36,323 nucleotides of DNA from an uncultured SAR86 cluster bacterium. GTDB lineage: Bacteria > Pseudomonadota > Gammaproteobacteria > Magnimaribacterales > Magnimaribacteraceae. Position 1 is the first letter of the stretch. Each line of letters opens with the position of its first letter. Both the position numbers and the translations under genes were made by a program. The notes beneath the pieces were generated by a model. The model did no database searches. It was not told the origin of the DNA and was given only the letters and a program-made list of their open reading frames with translations. Below, piece after piece: positions 1-8,599 of this stretch. The stretch lies in NCBI GenBank assembly GCA_902554355.1, contig CACDOC010000010.1:1-36323 (forward strand), written 5' to 3'.

Positions 1-1
1 G

Positions 2-118
2 TATCTTGCAATTGATAAATACGGATTTTTTAAGGGTGGTTTTTTAGCTATAAAAAGGATTCTAAAATGCAACCCCTGGGGGGGGAGCGGGGTAGACAAC
101 TTGCCCGGAGAGAAGTAA
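2..118 (+). CDS. yidD: YidD, membrane protein insertion efficiency factor (3' end only)
   Basis: The last 38 codons of YidD enter from the left edge in frame 2. The translation reads [20 protein letters not shown], then [18 protein letters not shown] and a TAA stop. The family hallmarks are GxxxAIKRIL followed by a [13 protein letters not shown] motif. YidD is a small amphipathic membrane-associated protein that aids YidC/Sec-dependent insertion. The stop abuts the yidC ATG with no gap, and the GGAG inside its last codons serves as the yidC ribosome binding site. A run of eight G lies in the CNPWGG codons, but the frame through it is intact. rnpA and rpmH would be expected just to the left, outside the window. 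Confidence 0.93.
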   Translation, partial: YLAIDKYGFFKGGFLAIKRILKCNPWGGSGVDNLPGEK

Positions 119-1747
119 ATGGATGTTATAAAAACCTCACTAATTTTTGGCATAGCTGTAACGCTTTATTATCTTCTATTACAATGGCCAAACGAGCGGC
201 CCGTTGCGGAGAACTATATAGAAAAACCCATAGAAGAAAACTTTATTGTTGATAGTAATGACTCACTTACAGATACGTTTACCCCTATGGAACAACCAGC
301 CCCAACCCCTGAGCCCACCCCTAAAGTTGGGCCCATGTATCAAATAGAGAACGAAGATCTTTTGTTGTTTGTTGATGCGAAAAGTGGTCGGATTATAAGA
401 TCAAGACTTAAGTCGTTTAATAGGTCGTTGAATGACGATAACTCTTTAGAGTTATTCGGAGAGGCCGGCGGAAACCTGTACTTAGCAAATAGTGGTTTTT
501 ACGTGACTGGTGGGGGTAAATATCTTGAGCCAAACTTTTCTGGTCTTCGCTCTGAAAGGGGGGCCGACGGATCCTTGGTTTACACTTTGTTTGGAGAAAG
601 CGGGGGCTTTTATTACCAGAGAAAACTAAAGTTAGAGGAGTTTGGTTATTCTGTTGTGATTGAAGATTCTGCAACTTCTGGTTTGGATTACGAGGTAGCC
701 CTAACCCCGTATGTTGTTCTTGAGAGAAATGGAGTTAACGACGCAAGGGGCGGCTTCATGGACCCCGAAAGGTTTGCCTATCTTGGTCCGATATTTTCGA
801 CAACAGATGATGTTTACGAAAAGTATGACTTTGGAGACATTGGCGAGACACCGTTTAGGAAGACCTCGGCTGGTGGTTGGGTTGCCCTAATTCAACACTA
901 TTTTTTATCAGCCTGGGTTCCTGAACAGGGGGGCGTTTATAAATACCAGGGTCAGTGGTCTAGCGGACCCCAAAGATACTTAATTGGGTACACCTCCCCC
1001 AACATTACAATCGGTTCAGGGGGCGTGGCCAAAACAACCAACACGCTTTATGTTGGACCCAAATACCCTGGAGAGCTTTCTAAAATACAAGAGGACCTTA
1101 GCTTAACTGTTGATTATGGTTTTTTGTTTTGGCTAGGAAAGCCGATGTATTGGGTTTTGGAATGGGGTTATGAGTTGTTTAAAAACTGGGGGCTCGCCAT
1201 TATATTTCTAACTGTGGTTGTTAAGTTGGTGCTCTGGCCCTTGGCTGCGAAATCTTATGTGTCCATGGGAAAAATGAGGATTGCGGCACCCAAAATGCAG
1301 GCAATACAAGAAAGGTATGCTGACGATAAACAGAAGCTAAGCCAAGAAATGATGGAGTTTTATAAAAAGGAAGGGGTGAATCCGCTGGGCGGCTGTCTTC
1401 CAATGTTTCTTCAGTTCCCTTTTTTTATTGCGTTTTATTGGGTTTTGTTGGAGACGGTGCAGCTAAGACACTCTGGTTTTCTCTGGATTGATGACCTGTC
1501 TGCCATGGATCCTTATTTTGTGTTGCCTATATTAAATGGGTTGGGCATGTACGTGTCTCAAAAAATGACACCCACACCCCCAAGCGCCGACCCGATGACG
1601 GCCCAAATGATGAAGTTTATGCCTGTAATGTTTGCGGTAGTTTTTGCCTGGTTTCCTTCTGGCCTGGTGTTGTATTGGTTAATAAATATGTTTGTTCAAA
1701 TTATCCAGCAATGGTGGTATTCGAGAACGCCCATAACTAAGCATTAG
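119..1747 (+). CDS. yidC: Membrane protein insertase YidC
   Basis: This is an inner-membrane insertase of the YidC/Oxa1/Alb3 family, acting alone or with SecYEG. At 542 aa it is close to the E. coli length. There is an N-terminal membrane anchor (about residues 4-22), a Pro-rich linker, a large periplasmic beta domain (about 70-335), then the conserved five-helix core. The core is marked by LAIIFLTVVVKLVLWPL, NPLGGCLPMFLQFPFF, DLSAMDPYFVLPIL and WFPSGLVLYWLIN. The groove residue that is Arg366 in E. coli is Lys369 here, so the positive charge is kept. The start follows yidD directly, with GGAG upstream. The coding strand is unusually rich in G and T. Confidence 0.98.
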   Translation: MDVIKTSLIFGIAVTLYYLLLQWPNERPVAENYIEKPIEENFIVDSNDSLTDTFTPMEQPAPTPEPTPKVGPMYQIENEDLLLFVDAKSGRIIRSRLKSFNRSLNDDNSLELFGEAGGNLYLANSGFYVTGGGKYLEPNFSGLRSERGADGSLVYTLFGESGGFYYQRKLKLEEFGYSVVIEDSATSGLDYEVALTPYVVLERNGVNDARGGFMDPERFAYLGPIFSTTDDVYEKYDFGDIGETPFRKTSAGGWVALIQHYFLSAWVPEQGGVYKYQGQWSSGPQRYLIGYTSPNITIGSGGVAKTTNTLYVGPKYPGELSKIQEDLSLTVDYGFLFWLGKPMYWVLEWGYELFKNWGLAIIFLTVVVKLVLWPLAAKSYVSMGKMRIAAPKMQAIQERYADDKQKLSQEMMEFYKKEGVNPLGGCLPMFLQFPFFIAFYWVLLETVQLRHSGFLWIDDLSAMDPYFVLPILNGLGMYVSQKMTPTPPSADPMTAQMMKFMPVMFAVVFAWFPSGLVLYWLINMFVQIIQQWWYSRTPITKH

Positions 1748-1752
1748 TCTTT

Positions 1753-3060
1753 GTGACCGAGTCTACAATTATTGCTCCGGCTTCTGCACCAGGCAGGGGG
1801 GGTGTTTCTGTTGTTAGGATTTCTGGGCCAAAGGCTCGCCCTATAGCACAAACCCTTTGTGGGGACTTAGAAGAGCCGTGGAAACTTAAAAAGTGCACCA
1901 TAAGGAGCAAGGGTGGTGTTGATCTTGATACAGGCCTGGTTGTTTTTTTTAAATCACCCAACTCTTATACTGGGGAAGATGTGGTTGAACTGCACTGTCA
2001 TGGCAACCCAAGGCTGGTGGATCTAATTGTAGCCGAGGGCGTTTCTCGTGGAGCCAGGGTTGCAGAGCCTGGTGAGTTTACAAAAAGGGCATATTTGAAC
2101 AATAAAATAGACTTGGCGCAGGCAGAGGCTGTTGCAGACTTAATTGCTGCCCAAACAGAGGGGGCCGCGATGGCAGCCCACAACTCTTTGAGTGGAAGGT
2201 TTTCTTCTGACATAAACTCTTGTATAGATTCTTTGGTTGCTAGCAGGGTCTATGTTGAAGCCTCTCTTGATTTTCCTGAGGAAGAAATAGACGAAGAAGG
2301 TTTAGCTCAAGCGGGCTTAGGAATTAAAGAGCAGTTAGGTTTTGTAAAAGACACCTTGGCTTCGGCGGAAAGGGGTGCGCTGATTAGAGAGGGTTTTGGG
2401 GTGGTTATTGTGGGACCTCCAAATGCAGGAAAGTCTACCCTCCTTAACGCTCTGGCAAATAAAGACCTGGCCATAACTTCAAATATTGCTGGCACAACAA
2501 GAGATTCTATTGGGGTTGAATTAAACCTAGGTGGTGTTGTGGTTGAGTTCACAGATACTGCTGGGCTTAGAGAAAATCCGGACAATGAAATCGAGGAAGA
2601 GGGCATGAAAAGAACTCATGCCTCTTTAGAGGAAGCTAATTTAGTTTTGTGTGTTTATGACATCACAAAGCAAGAAGAAATTGAGCCTATTAATAAAGAC
2701 ACGATAACTGTCTTGAACAAGTGCGACCTTTTGAGCGAGGTGCCTAGATGTGGAGAGGCCGAGGTGTGTATCTCTGCAGAGAAAGGCCTGGGCCTAGACA
2801 ACCTTGTTGAGTTAATCTTAATTAAGTTGGGTTTGGGTGAAGAAACGTCACTTCTGTCTAGGAGGAGGCATGTTGTATGTTTGCAAGAGTGCCTTGATAG
2901 TTTGTCTGAGGCCGTTTCGTTGTTTGAACAGGGTCTGGGTTTGGAGTTGGTTGCTGAGTCTCTTTTGTCTGCTCAAGAAAGTCTCGGGAAAATTACTCGC
3001 CCCGTGTCTTCAGACGACCTGTTGGGTGAAATCTTTTCTGAGTTCTGTATTGGTAAATAG
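1753..3060 (+). CDS. mnmE: tRNA modification GTPase MnmE
   Basis: MnmE works with MnmG to install the 5-carboxymethylaminomethyl group on the wobble uridine of several tRNAs, using GTP, 5,10-methylenetetrahydrofolate and FAD. The N-terminal folate-binding domain opens with IIAPASAPGRGGVSVVRISG. The GTPase domain is embedded in helices: G1 GPPNAGKST (221-229), G2 GTTRD (247-251), G3 DTAG (268-271), G4 NKCD (322-325). The protein ends in the invariant CIGK with the catalytic Cys at 432. The GTG start at 1753 lies 5 nt after yidC, so the two are probably co-transcribed. Length 435 aa is slightly short for the family (454 in E. coli), but no motif is missing. Confidence 0.97.
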   Translation: MTESTIIAPASAPGRGGVSVVRISGPKARPIAQTLCGDLEEPWKLKKCTIRSKGGVDLDTGLVVFFKSPNSYTGEDVVELHCHGNPRLVDLIVAEGVSRGARVAEPGEFTKRAYLNNKIDLAQAEAVADLIAAQTEGAAMAAHNSLSGRFSSDINSCIDSLVASRVYVEASLDFPEEEIDEEGLAQAGLGIKEQLGFVKDTLASAERGALIREGFGVVIVGPPNAGKSTLLNALANKDLAITSNIAGTTRDSIGVELNLGGVVVEFTDTAGLRENPDNEIEEEGMKRTHASLEEANLVLCVYDITKQEEIEPINKDTITVLNKCDLLSEVPRCGEAEVCISAEKGLGLDNLVELILIKLGLGEETSLLSRRRHVVCLQECLDSLSEAVSLFEQGLGLELVAESLLSAQESLGKITRPVSSDDLLGEIFSEFCIGK

Positions 3061-3151
3061 TTGTTTATAGGGTGTGGTTGTTGGTGTTTTGTTTGTTGGT
3101 TATATTTTTTACTAACAATTCATTCAAGACATGTCACACACTACCAACAAA

Positions 3152-3190
3152 AAAGCCCTCTCTTTGGGCGGCCCTAGAGGCTTTGTTTGT
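3152..3190 (+). terminator. Terminator-like hairpin after mnmE
   Basis: AAAGCC(C)TCT at 3152-3161 pairs with AGAGGCTTT at 3176-3184, with one bulged C and an inner GGG/CCC pair, and is followed by GTTTGTT. It would separate yidC-mnmE from mnmG. The bulge and the interrupted U tract make it a moderate-quality intrinsic terminator. Confidence 0.45.
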
Positions 3191-3205
3191 TCGGGGAGGG
3201 CGTGG

Positions 3206-3214
3206 TTTTGCACA
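3206..3214 (+). promoter_or_regulatory. DnaA-box-like site (one mismatch)
   Basis: TTTTGCACA differs from the DnaA consensus TTATNCACA only at the third base. It lies 76 bp from the perfect box at the mnmG start. A single near-match of this length can arise by chance. Confidence 0.3.
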
Positions 3215-3290
3215 GAACCAGCCCACCCCAATAACAACAAGTTATAATATTATTAATTTATAAATAATTTAAAGAAATTATATTTAGGGT

Positions 3291-3299
3291 TGTGGATAA
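3291..3299 (-). promoter_or_regulatory. Perfect DnaA box overlapping the mnmG start codon
   Basis: TGTGGATAA on + is the reverse complement of TTATCCACA, the highest-affinity DnaA box. It contains the mnmG GTG start and Asp codon. Immediately upstream (about 3239-3288) is a strongly AT-rich tract containing TATAAT (3243-3248). In E. coli oriC lies directly beside mnmG, so this may be part of an origin or a DnaA-regulated promoter. Confidence 0.5.
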
Positions 3300-5157
3300 G
3301 TTTGAAATAGTTGTTATAGGCGGAGGACATGCCGGAGTGGAGGCTGCCGCAGCCGCAGCAAGAATGGGTGCACACACTTGTTTGATTACCCATAGTGTTG
3401 AGAGGATAGGAGAGATGTCTTGTAACCCAGCAATAGGGGGGATTGGTAAAAGTCACCTAGCCAAAGAAGTCGATGCTCTTGGTGGTTTGATGGCCAGAGC
3501 GGCCGACAAGGCGGGCATTCACTACAGGGTGCTTAATTCAACTAAAGGCCAAGCAGTAAGGGCAACAAGAGTCCAAACCGATAGAGACCTTTACAGGCAG
3601 GCTATACAGAAACTAATTAATGAGCAGAGAAACTTAACAGTGATTGAATCTTCAGTCGAAGACATAATTATCGAACAGGAAGAGGTTCGCTCAATTCTTA
3701 CCGACAAAGGAGAGGCAATAGTCGCAGATAGGCTAGTTCTTACGACAGGAACCTTTTTGGGGGGCGTGATGCATACCGGGCTCGAACAAAAACCCGGAGG
3801 TAGAGTTGGCGACCCCTCGAGCATAAAACTTGCCGAAAGACTTAGAAGGCTTCCTCTGCCTGTAGGAAGGTTGAAGACGGGAACACCGCCCAGGTTACAT
3901 AAAGACACCATAGACTGGTCGAAGCTCTCTCCTCAACCAGGAGACCTGCCTACACCTCTTTTGTCTTACGTTTCCAGCAACCAGGACAGACCAAAGCAGG
4001 TAGAGTGCTTCATGACTAGGACAAACAAAGAGACGCACAAAATAATAAGGGGCTCTTTAGACAAGTCTCCAATGTATTCTGGCATCATTGAGGGGGCTGG
4101 CCCACGATATTGTCCTTCTATAGAAGACAAGGTTGTGAGGTTCTCAGAAAGAGACTCCCATCAGATCTTTGCAGAACCAGAGGGCCTTAATTCGGACTTA
4201 ATTTACCCAAACGGAATATCTACAAGCCTACCAAAAGAGGCTCAAGAGGACTTGGTGAGATCCATAAAGGGGTTTGAAGAGGCACAAATAATGAGGCCCG
4301 GTTACGCGATAGAGTATGACTACTTTAACCCAACAGGACTCAAGCACAGTCTTGAAACCAAATGTACCAAAGGGCTTTACTTTGCTGGTCAAATCAACGG
4401 AACAACAGGCTACGAAGAAGCGGCTGCCCAGGGCCTGATAGCAGGAATAAACGCAACCCTGTCTTTATACAAAAAAGAACCCCTCATCTTAGGAAGGCAT
4501 GAAGCATATATAGGGGTTTTGATAGACGACCTGGTCAGCCTGGGTACAAAAGAACCTTACCGAATGTTCACAAGCAGAGCCGAGTACAGACTCATAATGA
4601 GAGAAGACAACGCAGACATGAGGCTTACAGAGAAAGGCGTAGAGCTCGGTCTTGTTCAAGAGGACCTTTGGGAGGCCTACACAAACAAGAAAGAAGCCGC
4701 ACTTAGAGAGCTGACAAGACTAGAGAAAGAAAAAATTCTACCCAACACAGAAGCTGCCAGGCGCCTTGAAGATGAAACGGGAGAAAAGCTAAGCACGCCA
4801 AAAACCTTAAAAGAGCTTTTAAAACGACCGAAAGTTTTGTACGACCACCTTCCAGGTAAGCGGAAAGGAATTAAAAGAAACGCCGTTGACGAGATAGAGG
4901 CCTCGGTGAAGTATGCAGGGTATATAGAAAGACAAAAAAACGACATACAAAGACTCCAAAAAAATGAAAACACAAAAATTCCTAACAGCGTAGACTACGA
5001 AAACGTTGTGGGCCTTTCTAACGAAGTAAAACAAAAACTATCCGAAGCCAGGCCCCAAAGCCTAGCAAGGGCATCAAGGCTGCCAGGTGTAACGCCAGCC
5101 GCGATTTCGCTTTTAATGGTTCACTTAAAAAAGGAAAGAAAGCGAAAAGCAAGTTGA
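3292..5157 (+). CDS. mnmG: tRNA uridine-5-carboxymethylaminomethyl modification enzyme MnmG
   Basis: This is the FAD-binding partner of MnmE in wobble-uridine modification. The FAD motif is VVIGGGHAGVEAA (7-19). It is followed by MSCNPAIGGIGKSHLAKEVD, GTFLGG, GRLKTGTPPRL and the late GQINGTTGYEEAAAQG block typical of GidA. At 621 aa it is the usual length. The C-terminal region retains FTSRAEYRL and the helical MnmE/tRNA-binding part. The GTG start gives the normal N-terminus a few residues before the FAD motif; TTAGGG upstream is a weak ribosome binding site. The 3' half is strikingly A-rich, and C equals or exceeds G on the coding strand, the reverse of mnmE. The last 4 nt overlap rsmG. Confidence 0.98.
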   Translation: MDKFEIVVIGGGHAGVEAAAAAARMGAHTCLITHSVERIGEMSCNPAIGGIGKSHLAKEVDALGGLMARAADKAGIHYRVLNSTKGQAVRATRVQTDRDLYRQAIQKLINEQRNLTVIESSVEDIIIEQEEVRSILTDKGEAIVADRLVLTTGTFLGGVMHTGLEQKPGGRVGDPSSIKLAERLRRLPLPVGRLKTGTPPRLHKDTIDWSKLSPQPGDLPTPLLSYVSSNQDRPKQVECFMTRTNKETHKIIRGSLDKSPMYSGIIEGAGPRYCPSIEDKVVRFSERDSHQIFAEPEGLNSDLIYPNGISTSLPKEAQEDLVRSIKGFEEAQIMRPGYAIEYDYFNPTGLKHSLETKCTKGLYFAGQINGTTGYEEAAAQGLIAGINATLSLYKKEPLILGRHEAYIGVLIDDLVSLGTKEPYRMFTSRAEYRLIMREDNADMRLTEKGVELGLVQEDLWEAYTNKKEAALRELTRLEKEKILPNTEAARRLEDETGEKLSTPKTLKELLKRPKVLYDHLPGKRKGIKRNAVDEIEASVKYAGYIERQKNDIQRLQKNENTKIPNSVDYENVVGLSNEVKQKLSEARPQSLARASRLPGVTPAAISLLMVHLKKERKRKAS

Positions 5158-5723
5158 AAGAATCTAACAAAATCGAACAATATATTGAGCTGTTGCTGTC
5201 CTGGAACAAAACTCATAACCTTATATCCCGAACCCAGACAAACAACATAAACGAACACGTTGAAGACTCTTTGTCTGTGCTAGAGCACGTTGGGAGTGTT
5301 TTGGTGGACCTAGGAAGCGGGGGAGGCCTGCCCGGAATGCCAATAGCGATAAAAGCCCCCAAAAAAAAGGTGATTTTAATAGAAAGCAACTCAAAAAAGG
5401 CTTCGTTTTTATTAAACACCAAAAACAAACTAAACCTTGCTAATGTGAGCGTCATACACTCAAGGATTGAGGATGTTGGCCCAGCGCAACTCCCTGAAGG
5501 CTATGAAATAATAGCCAGGGCGGTGGGCACCACCGAACACCTAATTGAACTAACAAAAGCTCACCTTGATGGTCCTGGAACACAACTGAAACTAATGAAA
5601 ACAGAGGAGCAGACCGAAGAAGAGCCTCTGCCACAAAACTATGCTATAAAAAAAATTAACAAATTGCCCTCAAAAGAAAAAGACAAGGGCCGCATCTTGG
5701 TTACAATAGAGAAAAATGGTTAA
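5154..5723 (+). CDS. rsmG: 16S rRNA (guanine-527-N7)-methyltransferase RsmG
   Basis: RsmG is an S-adenosylmethionine-dependent methyltransferase for G527 of 16S rRNA. The family opening [14 protein letters not shown] is followed by the SAM-binding motif [16 protein letters not shown] and then [14 protein letters not shown]. At 189 aa it is somewhat shorter than the E. coli protein (207), mainly at the N-terminus. The TTG start overlaps the mnmG stop as TTGA, with AAGGAAAG upstream as ribosome binding site. The coding strand is very A-rich (55 A against 17 T in 5581-5700). The end overlaps parA by 8 nt, so translation of the two is probably coupled. Confidence 0.94.
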   Translation: MKESNKIEQYIELLLSWNKTHNLISRTQTNNINEHVEDSLSVLEHVGSVLVDLGSGGGLPGMPIAIKAPKKKVILIESNSKKASFLLNTKNKLNLANVSVIHSRIEDVGPAQLPEGYEIIARAVGTTEHLIELTKAHLDGPGTQLKLMKTEEQTEEEPLPQNYAIKKINKLPSKEKDKGRILVTIEKNG

Positions 5724-6501
5724 CACAATAGTAATAGCAAACCAAAAAGGGGGAGTGGGAAAGACTACGACCGCCGTCAACCTGGCCGCATCGCTTTCAG
5801 CAATGAAACGAAGGGTTTTGTTGGTGGACCTGGACCCACAGGCTAACGCAACAACAGGGTCTGGTTTAAAAAAGGCGGACGGAGAAGAGGGCTCTATTTC
5901 GGCCCTTATGGGGTCAGAAGAAAGGGCAATATTTTCGGCAGGAGAAGTCGGCTACGACGTTGTGCCCTCTGGGCCCTCCCTTGTTGCGGCAGAGTCACAC
6001 CTAAGGGGTGGTGGAAGTCAAGAAAGGGCGCTGATGAATTTTTTGTCGCAAAAGGCCGGCCCCTATGATTACGTTTTAATAGACTGCCCGCCTTCGCTTA
6101 ACCTGTTGACCCTTAACGGGCTAAGGGCCGCACAAAGCCTTTTGGTTCCAATGCAGTGTGAATATTTCGCACTTGAGGGCCTGGCGGGGTTGTTGGAAAC
6201 AGTGGAACAGTTGAACCAAAAAACAGGACACGACCTACGACTCACCGCGGTGGTTAGAACCATGTTTGATCCCAGAAATAAGCTTGGAAGGCAGGTTACC
6301 CAAGAGCTCGAGAAACACTTCAATGAGCAGCTTTATTCAACCGTTATACCCAGAAACATAAAGTTAGCAGAGGCCCCGAGTTTTGGAAAGTCGGCGCTCT
6401 TGTACGAGCCAAACGCAAAAGGCTCTCTCGCCTATTTGGCCCTAGCCGGCGAGTTGATTGGAAAAACAGAAGAACAATACACGGGTGCGGCAAATGAGTA
6501 A
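5716..6501 (+). CDS. parA: Chromosome partitioning ATPase ParA (Soj)
   Basis: This is a deviant Walker-A ATPase of the ParA/MinD family that forms nucleoid-bound dimers and moves ParB-parS complexes to segregate the origin region. The motif KGGVGKTT sits at residues 11-18, Walker A' DLDPQANAT near 38-46 and Walker [14 protein letters not shown] near 115. At 261 aa with no N-terminal HTH it is the short chromosomal (Soj) type. It sits in the standard rsmG-parA-parB order and overlaps both neighbours by 8 nt, implying a tightly coupled operon. Confidence 0.97.
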   Translation: MVNTIVIANQKGGVGKTTTAVNLAASLSAMKRRVLLVDLDPQANATTGSGLKKADGEEGSISALMGSEERAIFSAGEVGYDVVPSGPSLVAAESHLRGGGSQERALMNFLSQKAGPYDYVLIDCPPSLNLLTLNGLRAAQSLLVPMQCEYFALEGLAGLLETVEQLNQKTGHDLRLTAVVRTMFDPRNKLGRQVTQELEKHFNEQLYSTVIPRNIKLAEAPSFGKSALLYEPNAKGSLAYLALAGELIGKTEEQYTGAANE

Positions 6502-7342
6502 GGACAAGCCAAGCCTGGGAACAGGATTAGATTCCTTGTTGGGAGAAAGGCCCAAAACTAGCATGCAGGGAGTTAGCGAGATAGCTATAGAGGACCTGTC
6601 TCCTGGACAATACCAACCCAGAAAAAAGATGTACAAAAGCACGCTTGAAGAGCTCGCACAGAGCATAAAAGAGCAGGGGGTTTTGCAGCCACTGGTCGTT
6701 AGGAGGCAGGCGTCTGGAAGGTTTGAAATTGTAGTGGGCGAGAGACGCTGGAGGGCTGCACAAATTGCAGGACTGGCCACAGTTCCCTCCATTGTGAGAG
6801 AGTTAAACAATAACGAAACAGCAAAGATAGCCTTAATAGAAAATCTGCAAAGAGAAGACTTGAACGCCTTAGACCAGGCCAGAGGGCTGCAGCGACTTCA
6901 ACAAGAGTTCAACCTTTCCCAGGACGCTTTAGGCAAGGCCGTAGGAAAGTCCAGGTCTGCAGTAACCAACCTTTTACGCCTTCTAAACTTGCTGCCTGAA
7001 GTGCAGGTTTTATTGGAAGAGGGCAGTATTGAGATGGGGCACGCCCGAGCACTCCTTGCGGCGGACCCGAAAAAACAACTAGGACTCGCCAAAGAGGTTG
7101 TTAAAAAGTCTTTGTCCGTGAGGCAGACGGAGGCTTTAGTGGGAGGCAAAAAACAAAGCGGCCAAACTAGAAAAGGCACCCAGCCCAAAGACCCAAACAC
7201 CAAAAAACTTGAAAAAGACCTTTCTGAATCTCTAGGTGCCGAAGTCTTAATTAAACACAACAAAAAGGGCAAGGGGAGTTTAACCATAAACTTTGAAAGT
7301 TTAGACGCCCTTCAGGGTGTTTTGGAGAGAATCAAGAAATAA
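6494..7342 (+). CDS. parB: Chromosome partitioning protein ParB (Spo0J)
   Basis: This is a parS-binding CTPase clamp that partners ParA. The N-terminal box [12 protein letters not shown] is followed by the catalytic/CTP motif GERRWRAAQ, then [13 protein letters not shown] and a helix-turn-helix ([19 protein letters not shown]). A basic linker leads to a C-terminal dimerisation domain. I place the start at the ATG at 6494 ([18 protein letters not shown], the usual ParB opening, 282 aa) rather than an upstream alternative inside parA at 6458. The start overlaps the parA stop by 8 nt. I found no clear parS palindrome in the window. Confidence 0.96.
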   Translation: MSKDKPSLGTGLDSLLGERPKTSMQGVSEIAIEDLSPGQYQPRKKMYKSTLEELAQSIKEQGVLQPLVVRRQASGRFEIVVGERRWRAAQIAGLATVPSIVRELNNNETAKIALIENLQREDLNALDQARGLQRLQQEFNLSQDALGKAVGKSRSAVTNLLRLLNLLPEVQVLLEEGSIEMGHARALLAADPKKQLGLAKEVVKKSLSVRQTEALVGGKKQSGQTRKGTQPKDPNTKKLEKDLSESLGAEVLIKHNKKGKGSLTINFESLDALQGVLERIKK

Positions 7343-7360
7343 AAAATCTTAAATTTGTGC

Positions 7361-7389
7361 TTGGAGTATCTCTAACACAATTCTATAAT
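7361..7389 (+). promoter_or_regulatory. Candidate sigma70 promoter of the atp operon
   Basis: A consensus -10 TATAAT (7384-7389) is preceded at 17 bp by TTGGAG (7361-7366), a weak match to TTGACA. Transcription would begin near 7396, giving a leader of about 16 nt before atpB. It occupies the only sizeable gap (69 bp) between parB and atpB. Confidence 0.6.
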
Positions 7390-7411
7390 TGCGGCGCCCA
7401 ACAAAAACTAA

Positions 7412-8347
7412 ATGGCTAGCAAAGAACTTAATTCAACAGACTTTATACAACACCACCTCCAAAACTTAACTTTTGGTGAATGCTCTGATGGAAAATGGAG
7501 GTTTGCAGATCATCACATCAACATAGGTAAGGCGCACACCGAACACAAAACAGACAAAGACTACACCTGTGACGTTAAAGAGATGGGATTTAACGCTATT
7601 CACGTAGACACGATGGTGATGTCATTGTTGCTCGGCGGTATAGTTTCCTTTTTGTTTTGGTCCATAGCGAGAAAGGCTTCTGCCACAAACCCCAGTAAAC
7701 TACAAAATGCATTTGAATATGTTATTGATTTTGTAAGGGGCGCAGTAAACGACACCTTTGAACCAAAAGGCAACAAAATAATAGGGCCTTTAGCGCTAAC
7801 TTCTATTTCTTGGATTTTGTTAATGAACTTAATGGATTTATTGCCTGTTGATTTAATACCATGGATAGCAAACGGCTTTCAGTCCTCCGTAAACTACGGG
7901 CCCGTTCACTACTTTAAGGTGCTTCCGGTTGCAGACATTAATGCACCCGCCGGCATGGCCCTTGGAATAGCTATCATGATTCACTACTACAGCATCAAAA
8001 ACAAGGGCGTGGGAGGCTTTTTGGCCGAATTAACACTACAGCCCCTAGGAAAATGGGCTTTGCCATTCAATATGATAGTAGAAATACCCGGGTTTTATGC
8101 AAAACAAGCCGCGCTGGGGCTCAGGCTTTACGGAAACCTGTTTGCGGGGGAGATGATTTTTATTTTAATAGCGCTTCTTTTTGGAAGTTTTTTTGAAAGT
8201 ATCGCTGGATTTATGTGGGGAGCCTTGGGCATCCTGCTTCATTTGGGCTGGGCAATATTTCATATTTTGATTATTGCATTACAGGCCTATGTTTTTATGA
8301 TTTTAACTGTTGTGTTTCTGAACCAAGCTCATGAAGCGCACCACTAA
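7412..8347 (+). CDS. atpB: F-type ATP synthase subunit a
   Basis: This is the membrane stator subunit of F0 that forms the two proton half-channels against the c-ring. The essential arginine is seen at residue 238 in AALGLRLYGNLFAGEMIF (E. coli Arg210 context). At 311 aa it is longer than E. coli subunit a because of an extended, His-rich N-terminal segment before the first helix (about 68-88). At least five hydrophobic segments follow. It is the first gene of the operon; the usual preceding atpI is absent. The ATG is preceded by a short A-rich leader without a strong Shine-Dalgarno sequence. Confidence 0.97.
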   Translation: MASKELNSTDFIQHHLQNLTFGECSDGKWRFADHHINIGKAHTEHKTDKDYTCDVKEMGFNAIHVDTMVMSLLLGGIVSFLFWSIARKASATNPSKLQNAFEYVIDFVRGAVNDTFEPKGNKIIGPLALTSISWILLMNLMDLLPVDLIPWIANGFQSSVNYGPVHYFKVLPVADINAPAGMALGIAIMIHYYSIKNKGVGGFLAELTLQPLGKWALPFNMIVEIPGFYAKQAALGLRLYGNLFAGEMIFILIALLFGSFFESIAGFMWGALGILLHLGWAIFHILIIALQAYVFMILTVVFLNQAHEAHH

Positions 8348-8364
8348 ATAAAAAGGAGAAAAAA

Positions 8365-8586
8365 ATGGAAGAATTGAGATTAGTAGCAGGGGCCTTGATG
8401 GCCGGACTGGGCGCCGTTGGTGGGGCCATAGGTGTGGGAGTGGCTGCCTCTAAATATTTGGAGGGCATAGCAAGACAGCCCGAACTTCAAGGTTATCTTT
8501 TAGGGCAGTTCTTTATAATGATGGCTTTGGTTGACGCGCTGCCAATCATATCACTGGCCTTTGGATTGATTTTCTTATTCACATAA
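8365..8586 (+). CDS. atpE: F-type ATP synthase subunit c
   Basis: This is the proteolipid of the rotary c-ring. It is a two-helix hairpin with the Gly/Ala-rich first helix GLGAVGGAIGVGVAASK, the polar loop ARQPE and a second helix carrying the proton-binding carboxylate Asp57 in MALVDALP. At 73 aa it is shorter than the typical 79-85. No Na+-type ligand set (Gln in helix 1 with Glu-Ser in helix 2) is present, so H+ coupling is inferred. A strong ribosome binding site AAAAAGGAG precedes the ATG, fitting the high copy number of this subunit. Confidence 0.97.
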   Translation: MEELRLVAGALMAGLGAVGGAIGVGVAASKYLEGIARQPELQGYLLGQFFIMMALVDALPIISLAFGLIFLFT

Positions 8587-8599
8587 ACCTAAGCACGAA

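Noticed and set aside
67-252. 61-aa reading frame starting in the yidD end
   Set aside because: It is an alternate frame of yidD and yidC; the yidD frame gives the exact family C-terminus, and the G run needs no frameshift.
3072-3263. 63-aa ORF in the mnmE-mnmG gap
   Set aside because: It starts at GTG without a ribosome binding site, runs through the terminator-like hairpin and the DnaA-like site, and has no recognisable protein pattern.
5716-7411. parS palindrome (TGTTTCACGTGAAACA-like) near parAB
   Set aside because: I scanned by eye and saw no match with intact central CACGTG arms; a lone CACGTG-like word near 32980 lacks flanking symmetry.
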